Of a stretch of 25,236 bases of DNA, positions 22,840 through 25,236 are shown one piece after another. Below the pieces are notes generated by a model. The model was not told the origin of the DNA. It did not search any database and saw only the letters and a list, made by a program, of their open reading frames with translations. Source of the DNA: Gemmatimonadota bacterium (GTDB lineage: Bacteria; Latescibacterota; UBA2968; UBA8231). Where the stretch lies: positions 20,856 through 46,091 of the forward strand of contig PATE01000072.1 in assembly GCA_002712305.1 (NCBI GenBank), written 5' to 3'. The position numbers and the translations under genes are program-made. Every line of letters starts with the position of its first letter. The stretch's first letter is position 1.

Positions 22840-23739
22840 TTACCCCCCGGTGATCTGTTGATAGCGGGGGGCCAACACTACGCCGTTGCGATCCAGTTCC
22901 TCGCCTGCATAGTGCTGATTCATCTCGTTCGAACACCGTGCCCGGGACGACGCCAGCAGTTGGGGGCAGTCGAGCACGTGAAAGCGGCTCTGAAGAAAAC
23001 CATCGTCGTCGAGGGTGATCTCTCGAAACCCGAGTGGGTGACCCACCAGGCACGCCGTGTCCACGAGTACGATGTCCCGCCAGAGACGCAGCCGATTGAC
23101 GTGTCGGTGCCCCGAGAATGTGGCGACCACACTCGAGCACTCCACCAGGGTCGCACGAAGTCGATCGGCATGAACGACACAGCCGGTGTCGTAGTCGTCG
23201 CCAGGGCGTACGTGGCCGGGCGCGATCCATTCGTGCAGGACCAAAAGCAGGGCTGCGCCGTCCTTCTTCGCGGCCAGATCGGCGACACGCAACGCCTCGT
23301 CCAGTTCCTGGGTCCAGTGCCCCGTCACCGGATCGCGGTGATAGAGATTGGCCAGTGCCAGGCGCACACCCGGCGCCACGTCGACCACATCGAGGATCTG
23401 CGGCATGGTGAAGGTGCTGAACAGCGAATCGAAGGAGCCCGTCTGGGCATCGCAGTCGTGATTCCCGGGTACATAGTGGATGGGGGCCTGCAGGCGCCCG
23501 TAGGTTTCGGCCACATGGCGGATGGAGTGTTCGTATTCGTCGGTGGGCAGATCAAAGGATCCTCCGCCGCACACCAGATCCCCTCCGTGGATGATGAAAT
23601 CCGCATCCAGCGCGTTCACGGCGGGTACACTGGTTTCAAGCGCCTCACCAGACTGGGTCAGCATCTTGGGAGCACCCCAGTCCCGAATCGCTGTCGGGTG
23701 GTAGTGGGAGTCCGTCATCACGACGAATCGAATGGTCAT
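22840..23739 (-). CDS. Calcineurin-like metallophosphoesterase
   Basis: 299-residue binuclear metallophosphoesterase. All family motifs are in order: DSH at 10-12 (D10, H12), GGD at 52-54, GNHD at 92-95, H169 in LVLHEW and GHRH at 210-213. This pattern resembles the CpdA/Icc and purple-acid-phosphatase-like groups, which cleave phosphomonoesters or cyclic nucleotides; the real substrate is unknown. The ATG at 23739 has AGAGGA upstream and lies 16 bases after senB, so it is probably the last gene of the sen operon. A link to cyclic nucleotides would be interesting because the next gene downstream encodes a cNMP-domain regulator, but this is inference. Confidence 0.9.
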   Translation of the reverse strand: MTIRFVVMTDSHYHPTAIRDWGAPKMLTQSGEALETSVPAVNALDADFIIHGGDLVCGGGSFDLPTDEYEHSIRHVAETYGRLQAPIHYVPGNHDCDAQTGSFDSLFSTFTMPQILDVVDVAPGVRLALANLYHRDPVTGHWTQELDEALRVADLAAKKDGAALLLVLHEWIAPGHVRPGDDYDTGCVVHADRLRATLVECSSVVATFSGHRHVNRLRLWRDIVLVDTACLVGHPLGFREITLDDDGFLQSRFHVLDCPQLLASSRARCSNEMNQHYAGEELDRNGVVLAPRYQQITGG

Positions 23740-23755
23740 TGCGTCCAGTCCTCTT

Positions 23756-24703
23756 TCAGAATTCTTCGACCAGGTCGTTCAGTAGTCGACGTTCAGTGGC
23801 TGGCAGAACCATCGTACGACACGCCTGGATACGCTGGAGCAGGTCATCACGAAAGCGCGCATCCTCCTCAAGTCGCTGCAACTGCTGCGCCAACCCATCT
23901 GAATCACCTACGGGGAAATAGCCGGGATAGTCGTCACCGAGCAGTCCAATCGATCCCGAGATGCGCGAACTGATGACGGGGACGCCACAGGCGATCGCTT
24001 CGCACACGACGTTGGCCCCTCCTTCCATCACCGATGTGAGCACCATCGCCCGGCATCGAGCCAGCAGATGCATCGCTCGCCAGCGTGGCAGTTCACCCAG
24101 CCAGCGGTAGCGTGGATTCTCGTCTATCTCGCGCTGCGCTCGGGCTTCCATCTCAGGGCTGAGAGCACCGCCTGCCTGGCGGACGAGGATCTTCGAGGCT
24201 GCTGGCAACCTCCGGACGGCTTCGGCGGTGCGGAAGGGATCTTTCACCTCTCGCAGATGACCCAGAACACATACTTCGAAGACCCCACGGCGATGGGGGA
24301 ACTGGCCGCGTGGGGCTCGCACGGACTGCACGATGACCCGGATCCTGGCGTGGTATTGCTCCGGGGCCTCATGGACCCCGGCCTCCTGCAGGACGATGAA
24401 TCGGTCTGCCAGTTCGAGCGATTGCTGCGCGTCGGCGTCGTTGTGGATGTCTTTGTAGAGATCGGTTCCGGTCAGGGCCAGGACCAACGGTGCTGACGGG
24501 TATCGGGCACGCCACTGAACCATCGATGCGTGACTTCGGCGCGCATGCAGGGCGATCAGAAGATCCGGGCGCTGCCTTTCGAAGTGCGTCGCCACCGAGA
24601 CTCGATGGCCACACTGTCGAAGCAGCCGCGCCCAACGCATGGCGGTGACGCGATTGCCGCTGCGCGATCCCGCGGCTGCCGGTGTCACGATGAGGATGCG
24701 CAC
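23756..24703 (-). CDS. senB: SenB-type glycosyltransferase (selenosugar synthase, selenoneine pathway)
   Basis: 315-residue GT-B glycosyltransferase. Marks include the N-terminal TPAAAGSRSGNRVTAMRWA (7-25), LTGTDLYKDI at 78-87, LGHLREVKDPFRTAEAVRRL starting at 147 and the GT4 acid pair in MEGGANVVCEA (E227, E235). This matches the family I know as SenB, which makes a selenosugar from UDP-sugar and selenophosphate. The strongest support is context: the adjacent upstream gene encodes the EgtB-like SenA. The start is GTG 24703, 12 bases after the senA stop, with a weak ribosome-binding site. SenC, a selenophosphate synthetase, is not in the window. I see no defect in the sequence. A generic GT4 enzyme is the alternative if SenA were misassigned. 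Confidence 0.85.
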   Translation of the reverse strand: MRILIVTPAAAGSRSGNRVTAMRWARLLRQCGHRVSVATHFERQRPDLLIALHARRSHASMVQWRARYPSAPLVLALTGTDLYKDIHNDADAQQSLELADRFIVLQEAGVHEAPEQYHARIRVIVQSVRAPRGQFPHRRGVFEVCVLGHLREVKDPFRTAEAVRRLPAASKILVRQAGGALSPEMEARAQREIDENPRYRWLGELPRWRAMHLLARCRAMVLTSVMEGGANVVCEAIACGVPVISSRISGSIGLLGDDYPGYFPVGDSDGLAQQLQRLEEDARFRDDLLQRIQACRTMVLPATERRLLNDLVEEF

Positions 24704-24715
24704 GAAAGAGGAAGG

Positions 24716-25236
24716 TTACCGCGCGCAGGTGCGGAAACCGGTGAGGACGTCCCGGCGATCGGGGGTCATGAAGTTCCGATACTGAGTTCGGATCAAACGC
24801 GACCGCGTCACCCAGCAGCCGCCTCGCATCACCTTGCGCGTGTGGAACCAGGGCAAGGAGTAGTCCTTGTACGGATCGACCTCGAATCCTGGGAAGGGCC
24901 CAAAGTCTGTCGACGTCCATTCCCATACGTTGCCGATCATCTGCCGGCAACCCCATGGGCTGTCGCCGCCGCCCAGGGCGCCCACATCGACGGTCCCCAT
25001 GGCGTGCCAGTCGAGATTGGCCACCTGGGGTGAAGGGCTTCCTTCACCCCAGGGGTACGGCCGTTTGTCTTGGGACAGGCCACCATCTGGCGTGGGTTCG
25101 ACGGCGGCGGCCGTTTCCCACTCGGCCTCGGTCGGGAGTCGTCGGTCTGCCCAGCGGCAATAGGCGTCTGCTTCAAACCAGTTTACATGGATGATCGGCA
25201 GGTGTGGCTCTAACCCATGCCAGGTGTCGAAATGAC
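24716..25236 (-). CDS. senA: SenA-type selenoneine synthase, C-terminal part (5' end outside window)
   Basis: 172 residues are visible, open to the right edge. The sequence is a formylglycine-generating-enzyme-like (EgtB/FGE sulfatase) domain: [20 protein letters not shown], then EAEWE, GNVWEW at visible residues 101-106 and MRGGCW at 136-141. It ends with [18 protein letters not shown], the C-terminal signature of EgtB-related proteins. EgtB makes a C-S bond on trimethylhistidine; SenA makes the C-Se bond of selenoneine using the selenosugar from SenB. The 12-base gap to a SenB-type gene favours SenA over EgtB. The N-terminal DinB-like metal-binding half should lie beyond 25236. Confidence 0.87.
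   Translation of the reverse strand, partial: HFDTWHGLEPHLPIIHVNWFEADAYCRWADRRLPTEAEWETAAAVEPTPDGGLSQDKRPYPWGEGSPSPQVANLDWHAMGTVDVGALGGGDSPWGCRQMIGNVWEWTSTDFGPFPGFEVDPYKDYSLPWFHTRKVMRGGCWVTRSRLIRTQYRNFMTPDRRDVLTGFRTCAR
25024..25053. repeat. Perfect 13-bp inverted repeat inside senA
   Basis: CCTGGGGTGAAGG (25024-25036), loop GCTT, then CCTTCACCCCAGG (25041-25053). It lies in coding sequence for [10 protein letters not shown]. It is far stronger than chance base-pairing and can form a stable hairpin in mRNA or DNA. Confidence 0.8.

Overview
This is a GC-rich bacterial chromosome segment with dense coding. It contains no rRNA, tRNA, CRISPR array, insertion sequence or phage gene that I can recognise. 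The taxon cannot be fixed from the window. The mix of a phytanoyl-CoA-dioxygenase-like enzyme, amidohydrolases, CBM9-like proteins, a long MutL-type ATPase and a DUF6754 protein recalls uncultured lineages such as Latescibacterota or Poribacteria. That is a low-confidence inference.

Positions 1-5.2 kb: the 3' end of an M29 metallo-aminopeptidase gene (+) faces a five-gene minus-strand operon (4498 to 808). In transcription order this encodes an amidohydrolase, a second amidohydrolase-like protein that lacks the usual metal ligands, an Fe(II)/2-oxoglutarate dioxygenase of the PhyH family, and two tandem CBM9-like paralogues. Starts and stops overlap or nearly abut, so this looks like a small-molecule or sugar catabolic unit. 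Upstream lies a decayed methyltransferase gene.

Positions 5.3-9.9 kb (+ strand): a HisC-like aminotransferase, a TIGR01777-type NAD-dependent epimerase, a short MBOAT/wax-synthase-like acyltransferase, a small membrane protein, a truncated 5'-3' exonuclease remnant and a compact soluble histidine kinase. The kinase converges on a cNMP-binding/receiver hybrid protein that is a plausible partner.

Positions 10-22.7 kb (- strand): an almost gapless run of thirteen genes. It begins with a Crp/Fnr regulator (22726), followed by a two-TM PH-like protein, a 109-residue protein, a 621-residue MutL-like ASKHA ATPase, a barrel-sandwich/KOW-like protein, a DUF6754 membrane protein with an FN3-like domain, and three further integral membrane proteins. 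After these come an alpha/beta hydrolase, a transglutaminase-like/FN3 protein, a small membrane protein and the cNMP-receiver hybrid. The MutL-to-membrane block is the most likely undescribed system: a MutL homologue with no B12-dependent mutase nearby, tied to a set of membrane proteins and a nucleotide-sensing regulator.

Positions 22.8-25.2 kb (- strand): the selenoneine pathway genes senA (C-terminal part, running off the window) and senB, followed by a calcineurin-like phosphoesterase. No senC is visible and it could lie beyond the right edge.
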